A DNA stretch of 64,000 nt from Bradyrhizobium sp. ISRA464 (GCF_029910095.1 NZ_CP094526.1:1-64000), one strand, 5' to 3'. Positions 38,625 to 48,044 are shown, numbered from the stretch's first letter. Notes: generated by a model not told the origin, from the sequence alone. Numbers and translations: made by a program.

Positions 38625-40019
38625 ATGACGACGCCGCGCAAGCTGCACATCAAGTCCTATGGCTGCCAGATGAACGTCTACGATGCGCAACGCATGGTGG
38701 ACACGCTGGCTGGTGAGGGCTTCGTCGAGACGGCGAGCGCGGAGGACGCGGATCTCGTGATCCTCAACACCTGCCACATTCGCGAGAAGGCGTCGGAGAA
38801 GGTCTATTCCGAGCTCGGGCGTCTCCGGGTCGCCAAGGAAGAGGCCGCACGCGACGGCCGCGACATGAAGATTGCGGTCGCCGGCTGCGTCGCCCAGGCC
38901 GAGGGCGAGGAGATCATCCATCGCGCACCGACCGTCGACATCGTCGTCGGGCCGCAGAGCTATCACCACCTGCCGCAACTCCTGAAACGCGCCAAGGCCA
39001 ACGGCCGCGCGCTGGAAACGGAATTTCCGGTCGAGGACAAGTTCGGCTTCCTGCCGCAGCCGAAGCCGGATGCGATCCGCGCGCGCGGCATCTCCGCCTT
39101 CGTCACCGTGCAGGAAGGTTGCGACAAGTTCTGCACCTTCTGCGTCGTGCCCTATACGCGCGGCGCCGAGGTCTCGCGTCCGGTTGCCAAGATCGTCGAC
39201 GACGTCAGGCAGCTCACCGAGAACGGCGTGCGCGAGATCACGCTGATCGGACAGAACGTCAACGCCTATCATGGCGACGGCCCTGATGGCCGCGCCTGGC
39301 CGCTCGGCAGGCTGTTGCAGCGGCTCGCCGAGATCCCCGGCGTGGCACGGCTGCGCTACTCGACCAGCCATCCGCGCGACGTCGACGATTCGCTGATCGC
39401 GGCGCATCGCGATCTGCCCGAGCTGATGCCGTTCGTGCACCTGCCGGTGCAGTCCGGCGCGGACCGGGTTCTTGCTGCCATGAACCGCAAACATACCGCC
39501 GATGATTACAGGCGCGTCATCGACCGGTTCCGTGCTGCGCGGCAAGATATTGCTTTTTCATCGGATTTTATCGTCGGCTTCCCCGGGGAGACCGAGGAAG
39601 AATTTTCCGCCACCCTCGCGCTTGTCACGCAAATCGGGTACGCTGCGGCGTATTCATTCAAATATTCGCCACGGCCGGGCACGCCGGCGGCGGAGATGCG
39701 GGAGACAGTGTCAGCAGCAGAGATGGACGAGCGCTTGGGGCGGCTTCAGGAATTGATCGACAGCCAGCAATCGGCCTTCAATCGGGCTGCGATCGGCACA
39801 ACGGTCGACGTGCTGTTTGAGCGCGCCGCGCCGCGCAAGGAAGGCCAGATCGTCGGCCGCACCGCCTATCTGCAGCCCGCCCATGTGATGGCTTCGCCTG
39901 ACATCATCGGCAAGGTTCTCCCCGTGCGGATCGACAGCCTCGAGCGCTACAGCCTGATCGGCGAGCTCGCAGCGCCGTCCGCACCGAACCCGGTTTCGCA
40001 GACGACCATTGGAGCCTGA
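38625..40019 (+). CDS. miaB: tRNA-2-methylthio-N6-dimethylallyladenosine synthase MiaB
   Basis: MiaB adds the methylthio group to i6A37 of tRNA using two 4Fe-4S clusters. The 464-residue product has the UPF0004 domain cysteines Cys14 (SYGCQMN), Cys50 (LNTCHIRE) and Cys88 (AGCVAQ), the radical-SAM cysteines Cys166, Cys170 and Cys173 ([10 protein letters not shown]), and a C-terminal TRAM domain. The ATG at 38625 (AAGG 4 bases upstream) is preferred over one at 38592, which lacks a ribosome binding site. phoH follows after 5 bases, starting a run of tightly spaced genes. Confidence 0.96.
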   Translation: MTTPRKLHIKSYGCQMNVYDAQRMVDTLAGEGFVETASAEDADLVILNTCHIREKASEKVYSELGRLRVAKEEAARDGRDMKIAVAGCVAQAEGEEIIHRAPTVDIVVGPQSYHHLPQLLKRAKANGRALETEFPVEDKFGFLPQPKPDAIRARGISAFVTVQEGCDKFCTFCVVPYTRGAEVSRPVAKIVDDVRQLTENGVREITLIGQNVNAYHGDGPDGRAWPLGRLLQRLAEIPGVARLRYSTSHPRDVDDSLIAAHRDLPELMPFVHLPVQSGADRVLAAMNRKHTADDYRRVIDRFRAARQDIAFSSDFIVGFPGETEEEFSATLALVTQIGYAAAYSFKYSPRPGTPAAEMRETVSAAEMDERLGRLQELIDSQQSAFNRAAIGTTVDVLFERAAPRKEGQIVGRTAYLQPAHVMASPDIIGKVLPVRIDSLERYSLIGELAAPSAPNPVSQTTIGA

Positions 40020-40024
40020 AATCC

Positions 40025-41080
40025 TTGCCCAAAAGCGCATCGGATTCGCCTTCGCTCGCTCCCAGCCGCAAACCTGATCGCGACATGCAAATTCCACCCG
40101 AGACCCAGGTCGTCATCGATTTCGACGATAACCGCGCCGCTTCCGCGCTGGTCGGCCCCTACGGCCAGAACCTCGCACTGGTCGAGCGCCGGCTTGGCGT
40201 CGTCGTCGACTCCCGCGGCAACCACGTCACCATCGCCGGTTCGCGCGACGGCTGCGACGCGGCACGGCGCGTGCTCGAGACGCTCTACGCGCAGGCCGTC
40301 GAGGGACACGACCTCGATCAGGGCGAAGTCGAGGGCGCGATCCGCGCCGTGATCGCGCAGGGATCGCTGTTCGAGTTCGACAACAAGGCGGCCAAGCCGA
40401 CATTCGAGACGATCAATCTGCGCAAGCGGCCGGTACGTGCGCGCACCGCCGCGCAGGACTCCTACATCCGTGCGCTGAAGCGGCATGAGCTGGTGTTCGG
40501 CATCGGCCCGGCCGGCACCGGCAAGACCTGGCTCGCCGTCGCCCATGCCGCACAACTCTTCGAACGCAAGGAGGTCGACCGCATCATCCTGACGCGGCCT
40601 GCCGTCGAGGCCGGCGAGCGGCTCGGCTTCCTGCCCGGCGACCTCAGGGAGAAGGTCGATCCCTATCTGCGCCCGATCTATGACGCGCTGTACGATTTGA
40701 TGGACGCGCGCGTGGTCGAACGCGCGCTGCAGGGCAACGAGATCGAGATTGCGCCGCTCGCCTTCATGCGCGGCCGCACGCTGACCAATGCCGCCATCAT
40801 TCTCGACGAAGCGCAGAACACCACATCGATGCAGATGAAGATGTTCCTGACGCGCCTCGGCGAAAACAGCCGGATGATCGTGACCGGCGATCCCTCGCAG
40901 GTCGACCTGCCGCACGGTCAGGCCTCGGGACTTGCCGAGGCGGTGAAGCTGCTCGACGGCGTCGAGGGCATCGCGCAGGTCCGGTTCACCGCCGAGGACG
41001 TCATCCGCCATGAGCTGGTGGCGCGCATCGTGGCCGCCTATGAGGGATTGCCGCAGCGGCCGGCAAACGCCAGATCTTGA
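40025..41080 (+). CDS. phoH: PhoH family ATPase (YbeZ type)
   Basis: The 351-residue protein is a PhoH-like P-loop ATPase. Walker A is IGPAGTGKTWLAVAHA (about residues 158-173) and Walker B is IILDEAQNTT (about 258-267), followed by the conserved GDPSQVDLP. An N-terminal KH-like region precedes the ATPase. PhoH/YbeZ partners the rRNA endonuclease YbeY, encoded by the next gene, which overlaps by 4 bases. The start is a TTG at 40025, with GGAG roughly 10 bases upstream; a shorter ATG start at 40085 would still leave the ATPase intact. Confidence 0.93.
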   Translation: MPKSASDSPSLAPSRKPDRDMQIPPETQVVIDFDDNRAASALVGPYGQNLALVERRLGVVVDSRGNHVTIAGSRDGCDAARRVLETLYAQAVEGHDLDQGEVEGAIRAVIAQGSLFEFDNKAAKPTFETINLRKRPVRARTAAQDSYIRALKRHELVFGIGPAGTGKTWLAVAHAAQLFERKEVDRIILTRPAVEAGERLGFLPGDLREKVDPYLRPIYDALYDLMDARVVERALQGNEIEIAPLAFMRGRTLTNAAIILDEAQNTTSMQMKMFLTRLGENSRMIVTGDPSQVDLPHGQASGLAEAVKLLDGVEGIAQVRFTAEDVIRHELVARIVAAYEGLPQRPANARS

Positions 41081-41646
41081 GATCAACAGCTTCGGCCGAC
41101 AGCCCGCGCGATGCAGAGGCCGGCCATAACGCAGATTTTGGAACCACCGTGTCCTCCTTTCCCGCAACCGAGGTTCTCGTCACAGCCGAATGCTGGCGGA
41201 CCGAACCCAACGCCGAAGCGGTGATCCATCGTGCGATCGAGGCGGCCGCGGAAGTAGCCGACGCCGATGTCGGGGACGCCGAGCTTGCGATCATGCTGAC
41301 CGACGATGCCGGCATCCGCACCCTGAACAACAATTGGCGCAGCATCGACAAGCCGACCAACGTGCTGTCGTTTCCGGCGCTGCAGCCCACCGGTGGTGGT
41401 GCCCCCGATGATGCTCCGCGCATGCTGGGCGACATCGCCATCGCCTATGAGACGACGCGGCGCGAAGCCGACGAGGAACAGAAGCCGTTCGACCACCATT
41501 TGAGCCATCTTGCGGTGCACGGCTTCCTGCACCTGATCGGCTACGACCACGAGAATGACGAAGATGCCGAGGACATGGAAAGTCTCGAGCGCGAGATTCT
41601 CGGCTCCCTCGGCATCCCCGACCCCTATGCGGATCGGATCGACTGA
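41077..41646 (+). CDS. ybeY: Endoribonuclease YbeY, 16S rRNA maturation
   Basis: YbeY is a zinc-dependent RNase needed for 16S rRNA 3'-end processing and ribosome quality control. The metal site is the three-His motif HGFLHLIGYDH (about residues 148-158). Also conserved is NNNWRSIDKPTNVLSFP. The TTG at 41077 overlaps the phoH stop and gives 189 residues; a GTG at 41149 would give 165, nearer the family length and with a GGAA upstream. Either start leaves the enzyme complete. The order phoH-ybeY-corC-lnt is widely conserved. Confidence 0.94.
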   Translation: MRSTASADSPRDAEAGHNADFGTTVSSFPATEVLVTAECWRTEPNAEAVIHRAIEAAAEVADADVGDAELAIMLTDDAGIRTLNNNWRSIDKPTNVLSFPALQPTGGGAPDDAPRMLGDIAIAYETTRREADEEQKPFDHHLSHLAVHGFLHLIGYDHENDEDAEDMESLEREILGSLGIPDPYADRID

Positions 41647-41647
41647 C

Positions 41648-42760
41648 ATGGCGGATTCCGAACCGACCCATGACAATCCGCGCAACGTGAGCAACCTGCC
41701 GGTCGTGGTGCACGCCGGCGAGGCGCAGCGCCCCGCCGCCGAAGGCTGGCTGGTGCGTGCGATCCGCACGCTGTTCGGCTGGAAGGCCGGCTCGGTGCGT
41801 GATGACCTGCAGGTGGTGCTCGACGCCTCGACGCCCGACGATGTCGGCTTCTCGGCGATCGAGCGCACCATGCTGCGCAACATCCTGTCGCTCAACGAGC
41901 GGCGGATCGCCGACGTCATGGTGCACCGCGCCGACATCGTCGCGGTCAAGCGCGACATTCCGCTCGGCGAGTTGATGAGCCTGTTCGAAAGCGCGGCGCA
42001 TTCGCGGCTCGTGGTCTACAACGAAACCCTCGACGATCCCGAAGGCATGGTGCATATCCGCGACCTGTTGGCCTTCATGACCGCGAGGGCGCGCGTCACC
42101 GACGCGACCAAGACGCGGCGCAAGAAGCCGTTTCCGGCGGGGCTCGACCTGCGCGCGGTCGATCTCGCGATGCCGCTGTCGGAAGCCCACATCATCCGCA
42201 AGCTGCTCTACATCCCGCCGTCGATGCGGGCGATCGACCTGCTGGCGCAGATGCAGGCCTCGCGCATCCACCTTGCACTTGTCGTCGACGAATATGGCGG
42301 CACCGACGGGCTGGTGTCGATCGAAGACATCGTCGAGGAGATCGTTGGCGAGATCGACGACGAGCACGATTCCGACGAGCCGCCCTCGATCGTCCGTCAG
42401 GCCGACAATTCCTTCATCGCCGACGCGCGCGCCAGCCTCGACGACGTGCGCTCGGTGATCGGCGAGGATTTCGTCACCGGCGAGGCCGGCGAGGAGGTCG
42501 AGACGCTGGGCGGATATCTGGTCTCCTTCGTCGGCCGCCTGCCGGTGCGCGGCGAGGTGATCTCCGGACCGGGCAATTTCGAGGTCGAGGTGCTCGACGC
42601 CGACCCGCGGCGGGTGAAACGCCTGCGGATCAGCACGCGCAAGGAGCGGCCGACGCCGCGCAAGGAACGCGAGCGGCGCCGCGAGCAACCCTCTGACTCC
42701 GGAACCCCGCAGGCCAATGACAACACCCCGCCGTCCGGCGATGGAGCCGGTCAGCAGTGA
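41648..42760 (+). CDS. corC: CorC/HlyC family protein with CBS pair
   Basis: The 370-residue soluble protein carries two CBS domains (about residues 80-220; ERRIADVMVHRADIVAVKRD starts the first) and a C-terminal CorC_HlyC transporter-associated domain (about 240-330). The pattern VVDEYGGTDGLVSIEDIVEE, diagnostic of the family, lies between. The tail is rich in Arg, Pro and Asn and probably disordered. No membrane domain is present, as in CorC, linked to Mg2+/Co2+ efflux. The ATG follows ybeY by one base, and the stop overlaps the lnt start. Confidence 0.9.
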   Translation: MADSEPTHDNPRNVSNLPVVVHAGEAQRPAAEGWLVRAIRTLFGWKAGSVRDDLQVVLDASTPDDVGFSAIERTMLRNILSLNERRIADVMVHRADIVAVKRDIPLGELMSLFESAAHSRLVVYNETLDDPEGMVHIRDLLAFMTARARVTDATKTRRKKPFPAGLDLRAVDLAMPLSEAHIIRKLLYIPPSMRAIDLLAQMQASRIHLALVVDEYGGTDGLVSIEDIVEEIVGEIDDEHDSDEPPSIVRQADNSFIADARASLDDVRSVIGEDFVTGEAGEEVETLGGYLVSFVGRLPVRGEVISGPGNFEVEVLDADPRRVKRLRISTRKERPTPRKERERRREQPSDSGTPQANDNTPPSGDGAGQQ

Positions 42761-44370
42761 GGCTGTCAGACAAACTCCGCGCCACCGGGCTTGCGATCAT
42801 CCTGACCTGGGGATGGAAGCGTGCGGTCATCGCGCTTGCCGCCGGTGCCTTGTCGTCGCTGGCGATGGCGCCGTTCAACGCCTGGCCGGCTCTGCTTCTG
42901 ACGTTTCCCATCGCGGTCTGGCTGATCGACGGCGCCGCGGCCGGGCGCTGGCACGGCGTGCCCGCGGCGGCGCTGTCCGGCTTCTGGTTCGGCCTCGGCT
43001 ATTTCGTGCCGGGTCTGTACTGGATCGGTTACGCCTTCTTCGTCGATGCGCAGACTTTCGCCTGGCTGACGCCGTTCGCGGTGCTCGGCCTGCCGGCCTA
43101 TCTCTCGCTGTTCACCGCCTTCGGCTTCGCCCTGGCACGGCTGATCTGGCCGCGCGACGCCTCGCGCGTGCTCGCGCTCGCGGCCAGTTTGACGATTTCG
43201 GAATGGCTGCGCGGCCACGTCCTGACCGGCTTTCCGTGGAACGCATTCGGCTATGCGCTGAGCGAGCCGCTGGCGCTGGCCCAGACCGCGTCGCTGATCG
43301 GGCTGTGGGGCATGACCTTCCTGGCGGTTGCGATCTTCGCAAGCCCGGCCGTGCTGATCGACGGTTCTTCGCGCAGCCGCAAGCCCTGGCGCACGCCGGT
43401 CGCGGCGGTGCTGGTGCTGGCGGCGATGCTGGCGTTCGGCGCAGTGCGGCTGTCGCAGCACCCGACCGCGATGGTCGCAGGCGTCAAGCTGCGCATCATG
43501 CAGCCCGACCTGCAGCAGGACGCCAAGTTCAACTACTCCGCCAAGGCTGCGGTGATGCAGAAGTATCTCGCATTGTCGGATCGGGCGTCGGGGCCGCAAT
43601 CCACCGGCGTGGGCGATGCCAGCATCCTGATCTGGCCGGAATCCGCGTTTCCCTTCTTCCTGACTCGGGAAGCCGACGCGATGGCGCAGATCGCCGATCT
43701 GCTGCAGAAGGGAACCGTGCTGATCACCGGCTCGGTGCGCGCGCCCGATCTGCCGCCCGGCGTCCGCATCACGCGTGCTTATAATTCCATCTACGTCATC
43801 GATCATGACGGCAGCGTGCTGTCGGTCTACGACAAGCTGCATCTGGTGCCGTTCGGCGAATATCTGCCGTTCCAGTCGTGGATGGAGAAGCTCGGCTTCC
43901 AGCAGCTCACCAAGGTCGTGGGCGGCTTCATCCCGGGCACGATCCGCCGGCCGCTCGACGTGCCGAATGCGCCGCCTGCGCTGCCCTTGATCTGCTATGA
44001 GGCGATCTTCCCCGGCAGCATCGTCAACCACGACGAACGTCCGGGCTGGATCATCAACGTCACCAATGACGGCTGGTTCGGGATCTCGACCGGTCCCTAC
44101 CAGCATCTGCAGCAGGCACGGCTCCGCTCGATCGAGGAAGGGCTGCCCCTGGTGCGCGCCGCAAATACGGGCATTTCCGCCGTGATCGATCCGTTGGGGC
44201 GGATTGTCGCACAACTCGGACTGGGTATCGAAGGCGTGCTCGATGCCGGCCTGCCGGCGGCGATCGCGCCGACGATCTATGCGCGGATCGAGAATATCCC
44301 GGCCGCCGCAATTGTGATCGTTGCGCTGGCAATCGTACTGCGGCGGCGTTTTCTCAGGCGAAAGGCCTGA
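42757..44370 (+). CDS. lnt: Apolipoprotein N-acyltransferase
   Basis: Lnt adds the third acyl chain to lipoproteins at the periplasmic face of the inner membrane. The 537-residue protein has about eight hydrophobic segments and a nitrilase-like domain with the catalytic triad Glu295 (WPESAFPF), Lys360 (YDKLHLVPFGEYLPF) and Cys413 (LICYEAIFPG). The GTG start overlaps the corC stop by 4 bases. This is the last member of the phoH-ybeY-corC-lnt run; a 261-base gap follows. Confidence 0.96.
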   Translation: MRLSDKLRATGLAIILTWGWKRAVIALAAGALSSLAMAPFNAWPALLLTFPIAVWLIDGAAAGRWHGVPAAALSGFWFGLGYFVPGLYWIGYAFFVDAQTFAWLTPFAVLGLPAYLSLFTAFGFALARLIWPRDASRVLALAASLTISEWLRGHVLTGFPWNAFGYALSEPLALAQTASLIGLWGMTFLAVAIFASPAVLIDGSSRSRKPWRTPVAAVLVLAAMLAFGAVRLSQHPTAMVAGVKLRIMQPDLQQDAKFNYSAKAAVMQKYLALSDRASGPQSTGVGDASILIWPESAFPFFLTREADAMAQIADLLQKGTVLITGSVRAPDLPPGVRITRAYNSIYVIDHDGSVLSVYDKLHLVPFGEYLPFQSWMEKLGFQQLTKVVGGFIPGTIRRPLDVPNAPPALPLICYEAIFPGSIVNHDERPGWIINVTNDGWFGISTGPYQHLQQARLRSIEEGLPLVRAANTGISAVIDPLGRIVAQLGLGIEGVLDAGLPAAIAPTIYARIENIPAAAIVIVALAIVLRRRFLRRKA

Positions 44371-44373
44371 CGA

Positions 44374-44526
44374 TTACATATCGCCGGTTGTCGCCGAACC
44401 CGAAAAAACGTCGAAATTCGCCTGAACGCGATTCCACCAGTTGACAGATTGACCGTACGCTTCGCATTGTAAGGGTCCGAGCGAAATCCTAAGTCCAGTC
44501 AGCCCCTTTGCGCAAATTGTCCGCAT
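44374..44526 (-). CDS. Doubtful 50-residue small open frame with a strong ribosome binding site
   Basis: In the 261-base gap between lnt and the XRE gene, a minus-strand ATG at 44526 is preceded 9 bases upstream by AAGGAGGAT (44536-44544 as complement). It would encode a 50-residue peptide with QSVNWWNRVQANFDVF near its end. Third-position GC is only about half, far below neighbouring genes. So either this is chance or an unusual small gene. I recognise no domain and list it only because of the ribosome binding site. Confidence 0.2.
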   Translation of the reverse strand: MRTICAKGLTGLRISLGPLQCEAYGQSVNWWNRVQANFDVFSGSATTGDM

Positions 44527-44631
44527 TTCGTCCCGATCCTCCTTGCAGGATTTGACGGCACCTGCGCCTGAGGCATATTCGCTTCCAACTTGCCTCATCC
44601 ACGGGCGCGCAATTCCCTAGGAGAGTTGGAG

Positions 44632-45048
44632 ATGTCTACCAAAGCGCCCAACCCTGTTGACAAATATGTCGGCAGCCGCGTCCGCATGCGACGCATCATG
44701 CTGGGCATGAGCCAGGAAAAGCTGGGCGAGGCGCTGGGTCTGACGTTCCAGCAGGTGCAGAAGTACGAGAAGGGGACCAACCGCGTTGGCGCCAGCCGGC
44801 TGCAGCAGATCTCCGAAATCCTGCAGGTCCCGGTCTCGTTCCTGTTCGACGGCGGCCCGAGCGGCGTCAAGACGTCCGACGGCTTCGGCGAAGGCGCCTC
44901 GCCTGCTTACGTGTCGGATTTCCTCGCGACCGCCGAAGGCCTGGCGCTGACCCGTGCCTTCACCCGCATCGCCGATGCCAAGCTCCGCCGCAGCATTGTC
45001 GAACTGGTCGAGCAGATCGCTGCACGCGAGGCGTCCGACCAGGCCTGA
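44632..45048 (+). CDS. XRE family transcriptional regulator
   Basis: The 138-residue protein has a Cro/C1-type helix-turn-helix at about residues 15-68 (RVRMRRIMLGMSQEKLGEAL, then FQQVQKYEKGTNRVGASRL), followed by an acidic, Ser-rich linker and a helical C-terminal segment (SIVELVEQIAARE). This is the conserved rhizobial small XRE protein that lies downstream of lnt. Its target genes are unknown. The start at 44632 is set by GGAGAGTTGGAG just upstream. Confidence 0.9.
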   Translation: MSTKAPNPVDKYVGSRVRMRRIMLGMSQEKLGEALGLTFQQVQKYEKGTNRVGASRLQQISEILQVPVSFLFDGGPSGVKTSDGFGEGASPAYVSDFLATAEGLALTRAFTRIADAKLRRSIVELVEQIAAREASDQA

Positions 45049-45097
45049 CCCAGCCGTATCCGTTTGAGGGATCGCCAAATCTGGAATATGTCATTCC

Positions 45098-45117
45098 GGC
45101 GCGCGGACCCGCGCGCC
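45098..45117. other. GC-rich hairpin between the XRE and M20 genes
   Basis: GGCGCGCGG (45098-45106) pairs perfectly with CCGCGCGCC (45109-45117), leaving essentially no loop, 7 bases before the M20 GTG. No T-run follows, so it is not a standard intrinsic terminator; it could limit access to the GTG start, favouring the ATG at 45152. Confidence 0.4.
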
Positions 45118-45124
45118 CCGACAC

Positions 45125-46276
45125 GTGAATTCACAGGCGTCGACACCGTCCATGTCCAGCAACCCGTTTGAAGCAGGAGCGATCCTCGACGGCATCCGCC
45201 GCTGGGTCGAGATCGAGTCACCGACCGAACGGCCGGACCAGGTCAACAAGCTCGTCGACCTCGTCACATCGGGTTATCGTGATCTGCCGGCAACCGTGGA
45301 GCGTGTCGCGGGACGCGACGGCCGCGGCGATCACCTGATCGCGCGCTCGTCCTGGGGCCAGGAGGCGCCGGGCATTCTGGTGCTGAGCCATCTCGACACC
45401 GTGCACCCGATGGGATTCATCGAACGCCTGCCGTTCAGGGTCGATGGCGACAGCGCGTTCGGTCCCGGCATCTACGACATGAAGGGCGGCGCCTATCTTG
45501 CCTATCATGCCTTCCGGCGGATCTGCGCCGATGGCGCGCGGGCGCCGCTCGGCATCACCCAGCTCTACGTATCCGACGAGGAGGTCGGCAGCCCGACGTC
45601 ACGGGCGCTGATCGAGGCTGAGGGCCGCAAAGCCAAATACGTGCTGGTGACCGAGCCGGCGCGCGACGGCGGCAAGATCGTCACCGGGCGCAAGGGCGTC
45701 GCGCGGTTCGACGTGGCCATCAAGGGCGTGCCCGCGCATGCCGGCACGCGTCCCGAGGACGGCCGCAGCGCGATCCGCGAACTGGGCAACGTGATCCAGA
45801 CGCTGGAGGCGATGAACGACCTCAAGCGCGGCGTCACCGTCAATGTCGGCGTCGTCCGCGGCGGCACCAAGCCGAACGTGATTGCCGAAGAGGCCTATGC
45901 CGAGGTCGACCTGCGCGTGCCGACCATGGCCGATGCCGACGAGCTGGTGCCGAAGATCCTCGGGATCACATCGCGCACCGAGGGCGTTACCGTGACGGTA
46001 ACAGGCGAGCTGAACCGTCCGCCCTATGAAAAGAGCAGTTCCGGCACCGCGCTCTACGAGCACGCCAGGACGCTTGCCGCCGAACTCGGCTTCGATCTGC
46101 TCGATGTCTTCACCGGTGGCGGCTCCGACGGCAATTTCACTGCGCCGCACACCGCGACCCTCGACGGCCTCGGCGTCGACGGCAAGGGCGCGCATACCCA
46201 CTACGAGCAGCTCTATATCTCCTCGCTCGAGCCGCGTGCGCGGCTCCTGCACCGGCTCTACCAGACGCTGCGATGA
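45125..46276 (+). CDS. M20 family metallopeptidase (glutamate carboxypeptidase-like)
   Basis: The 383-residue protein is an M20 zinc exopeptidase. The zinc and catalytic motifs are LSHLDTVHP (His and Asp, about residues 85-93), YDMKGG with the bridging Asp (about 117-122), DEEVGS with the Glu pair (about 149-154), and a late His in GAHTHYEQLYI. It is closest in type to carboxypeptidase G2/CPG70 proteins. A GTG start at 45125 or an ATG at 45152 are both possible. A GC-rich hairpin (45098-45117) stands just before it. The stop overlaps trmB by 4 bases. In related genomes I would expect metK here (see findings). Confidence 0.88.
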   Translation: MNSQASTPSMSSNPFEAGAILDGIRRWVEIESPTERPDQVNKLVDLVTSGYRDLPATVERVAGRDGRGDHLIARSSWGQEAPGILVLSHLDTVHPMGFIERLPFRVDGDSAFGPGIYDMKGGAYLAYHAFRRICADGARAPLGITQLYVSDEEVGSPTSRALIEAEGRKAKYVLVTEPARDGGKIVTGRKGVARFDVAIKGVPAHAGTRPEDGRSAIRELGNVIQTLEAMNDLKRGVTVNVGVVRGGTKPNVIAEEAYAEVDLRVPTMADADELVPKILGITSRTEGVTVTVTGELNRPPYEKSSSGTALYEHARTLAAELGFDLLDVFTGGGSDGNFTAPHTATLDGLGVDGKGAHTHYEQLYISSLEPRARLLHRLYQTLR

Positions 46277-47016
46277 TCGCTGCACCGCGTGACGCTGGCG
46301 ACCATGACGTGCCCCCGGACGACGGCGCGGCTGCCCATTCGCGCGGATCGTTCTTCGGTCGCCGCAAGGGCCACAAGCTGCGCGCGCACCAGGCCGACCT
46401 GATCGACCATCTGCTGCCGCATCTGGCGCTCGACATCGGCGCTCCCGCGCCCGCAAGCCTGACCGAACTGTTCGACGACGGCCTCGAGAGCGTCAGGCTC
46501 GAGATCGGCTTCGGCGGCGGAGAGCATCTGGTTGCGGAAGCGCAGGCGTTTCCCAAGATGGGCTTCATCGGCTGCGAGCCCTATGTCAACGGGATGGCGA
46601 AGATCCTGACCCAGATCGAGGCACACAACATCGGCAACGTCAGGCTGTTCGCCGGCGACGCCGCCGAGCTGCTGGCCTGGGCGCCGGCGCGCTCGCTTTC
46701 GCGCATCGACCTGATCCATCCCGATCCCTGGCCGAAGCGGCGGCACTGGAAACGGCGCTTCGTGCAGGATGCGACGGTCGCCGCGATGGCGCGGATCCTG
46801 ACGCCGGGCGGCGAGTTCCGCTTCGTCAGCGACATCGACGACTACTGCGCTTGGACGCTGGCGCATCTGATGCGCTCGCCGGACTTCGCCTGGCTCGCCG
46901 AACGCGCAATCGACTGGCAGCAGCCGTGGCCGGACTACACGATGACGCGCTACGGCGCGAAAGCCGAACGCGAGGGTCGCAAGGCCGCGTATCTAAGATT
47001 TCGGCGCACGGGTTAG
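46273..47016 (+). CDS. trmB: tRNA (guanine-N7)-methyltransferase
   Basis: TrmB makes m7G46 in tRNA. The 247-residue protein has the SAM-binding start VRLEIGFGGGEHLVAEA (about 75-91), the conserved FIGCEPYVNGMAKIL, and the catalytic/tRNA segment LIHPDPWPKRRHWKRRFVQ (about 150-168), then the late YTMTRYGAKAEREGR. N-terminal residues 1-40 are a poorly conserved extension rich in Asp, Gly and Arg. The ATG overlaps the M20 stop by 4 bases, indicating coupled translation. Confidence 0.95.
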   Translation: MIAAPRDAGDHDVPPDDGAAAHSRGSFFGRRKGHKLRAHQADLIDHLLPHLALDIGAPAPASLTELFDDGLESVRLEIGFGGGEHLVAEAQAFPKMGFIGCEPYVNGMAKILTQIEAHNIGNVRLFAGDAAELLAWAPARSLSRIDLIHPDPWPKRRHWKRRFVQDATVAAMARILTPGGEFRFVSDIDDYCAWTLAHLMRSPDFAWLAERAIDWQQPWPDYTMTRYGAKAEREGRKAAYLRFRRTG

Positions 47017-47019
47017 TAA

Positions 47020-47098
47020 CGTCGTTCCAGGGCGATGCGCAGCATCGAACCCGGAACCTCGAGATTCCGGGTTCTCGCTGCGCGAGCCCCGGAATGAC
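47020..47098. repeat. Intergenic palindromic repeat (CGTCATTCCGGGG type), shorter copy
   Basis: The right half (CTCGAGATTCCGGGTTCTCG through GCCCCGGAATGAC) is almost identical to the copy at 14368-14468; the left half is shorter and begins CGTCGTTCC. It lies between converging trmB and the PhyH dioxygenase gene. Confidence 0.75.
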
Positions 47099-47104
47099 AA
47101 GAGG

Positions 47105-47950
47105 TTACCCCTTCGCCGCGGCCATCCGGGCCTTCTTGACGTCGGTCGCCTCCCACACCATGCGCTTTCCCCGCTCGCGGCCCAGCAGCTCGATCGGGTC
47201 GCGATTGTCGATGTGGCCGAACTGCCCCTTGTAGACGCCGTAGCCGCACAATTCCTGCAGCCGACGCGGAAAGCGCACGGCGATGTCGCGGGGAATGCCG
47301 AGCTGCAGGTTCTCCTGCTGCCGCATCCAGCCCCAGCAATAGGCGCAGGAGAAGGCGAAGCGCCTGGCGTCGCTGGTATTGGCGCCGCCGCCGTGCCACA
47401 GCGCGCTGTCAAACAGCATCACGCTGCCTGCAGGCATGGTCGCGGTGACAGCGTCGTAATCCTTGCCGTATTCCGGCGACGAATCGTATTTGTGGCTGCC
47501 CGGGATGATCCGCGTCGCGCCGTTGTCGTCGCGGAAATCCGACAGCGCCCAGATCGCATTGATCGTGATCGGAATGTGCGGCCGTGGCAGAGGGATCAGT
47601 TGCGTGTCTTCGTGGATCGGTTGCGCCTCCTGGCCGGGACCAAGCACCAGCGAGCAGAACGACGAGAGCAGGCATTCCTTGTCCAGCACGCACTCGACAA
47701 CCGGCAGCACATTCTCATGCAGCGGCACCTCCCAGAACAGGTCGTCATAGGTCAGGAGGTTGTTGATGCGCAGCGTCTTGAAGCCTTCGAACGAGGTCCT
47801 CGCCAAGCCGCGATCATGCTCGCGCTCGATCCGCAGCACCGCCTCCTTCAATCCCTCGACCAGCTCGGGCGAGGCGGCACGCGCGATCACGGTATATCCG
47901 TCCTCGCGGATCCGTTCGGCGTGCGATTGAATGTCGGCGTCCATCAGCAT
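47105..47950 (-). CDS. Phytanoyl-CoA dioxygenase (PhyH) family protein
   Basis: The 281-residue protein is an Fe(II)/2-oxoglutarate-dependent oxygenase of the PhyH family. The iron facial triad is His113 and Asp115 (IHEDTQLI) plus His186 (ALWHGGGANTS), and an Arg about 11 residues later fits the 2-oxoglutarate site. The ATG at 47950 is chosen for a GGAGA just upstream; a second ATG lies two codons in. No signal peptide or partner gene is seen, so the substrate, whether lipid, amino acid or secondary metabolite, is unknown. Repeats lie at both ends. Confidence 0.88.
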   Translation of the reverse strand: MLMDADIQSHAERIREDGYTVIARAASPELVEGLKEAVLRIEREHDRGLARTSFEGFKTLRINNLLTYDDLFWEVPLHENVLPVVECVLDKECLLSSFCSLVLGPGQEAQPIHEDTQLIPLPRPHIPITINAIWALSDFRDDNGATRIIPGSHKYDSSPEYGKDYDAVTATMPAGSVMLFDSALWHGGGANTSDARRFAFSCAYCWGWMRQQENLQLGIPRDIAVRFPRRLQELCGYGVYKGQFGHIDNRDPIELLGRERGKRMVWEATDVKKARMAAAKG

Positions 47951-48044
47951 GGCAATCTCCCTGTTGGCGCTGTGTCGCGCCTTGCAGGAAGCATAGCGGG
48001 CAGACGACATCTTTGGGAGGTATTTTGACGCTGCTACCTTGCCT

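Noticed and set aside
45049..45124. Possible SAM riboswitch before the gene in the metK slot
   Set aside because: The 76-base gap holds only a GC-rich hairpin; no SAM-II-like core could be seen, and the downstream gene is a peptidase.
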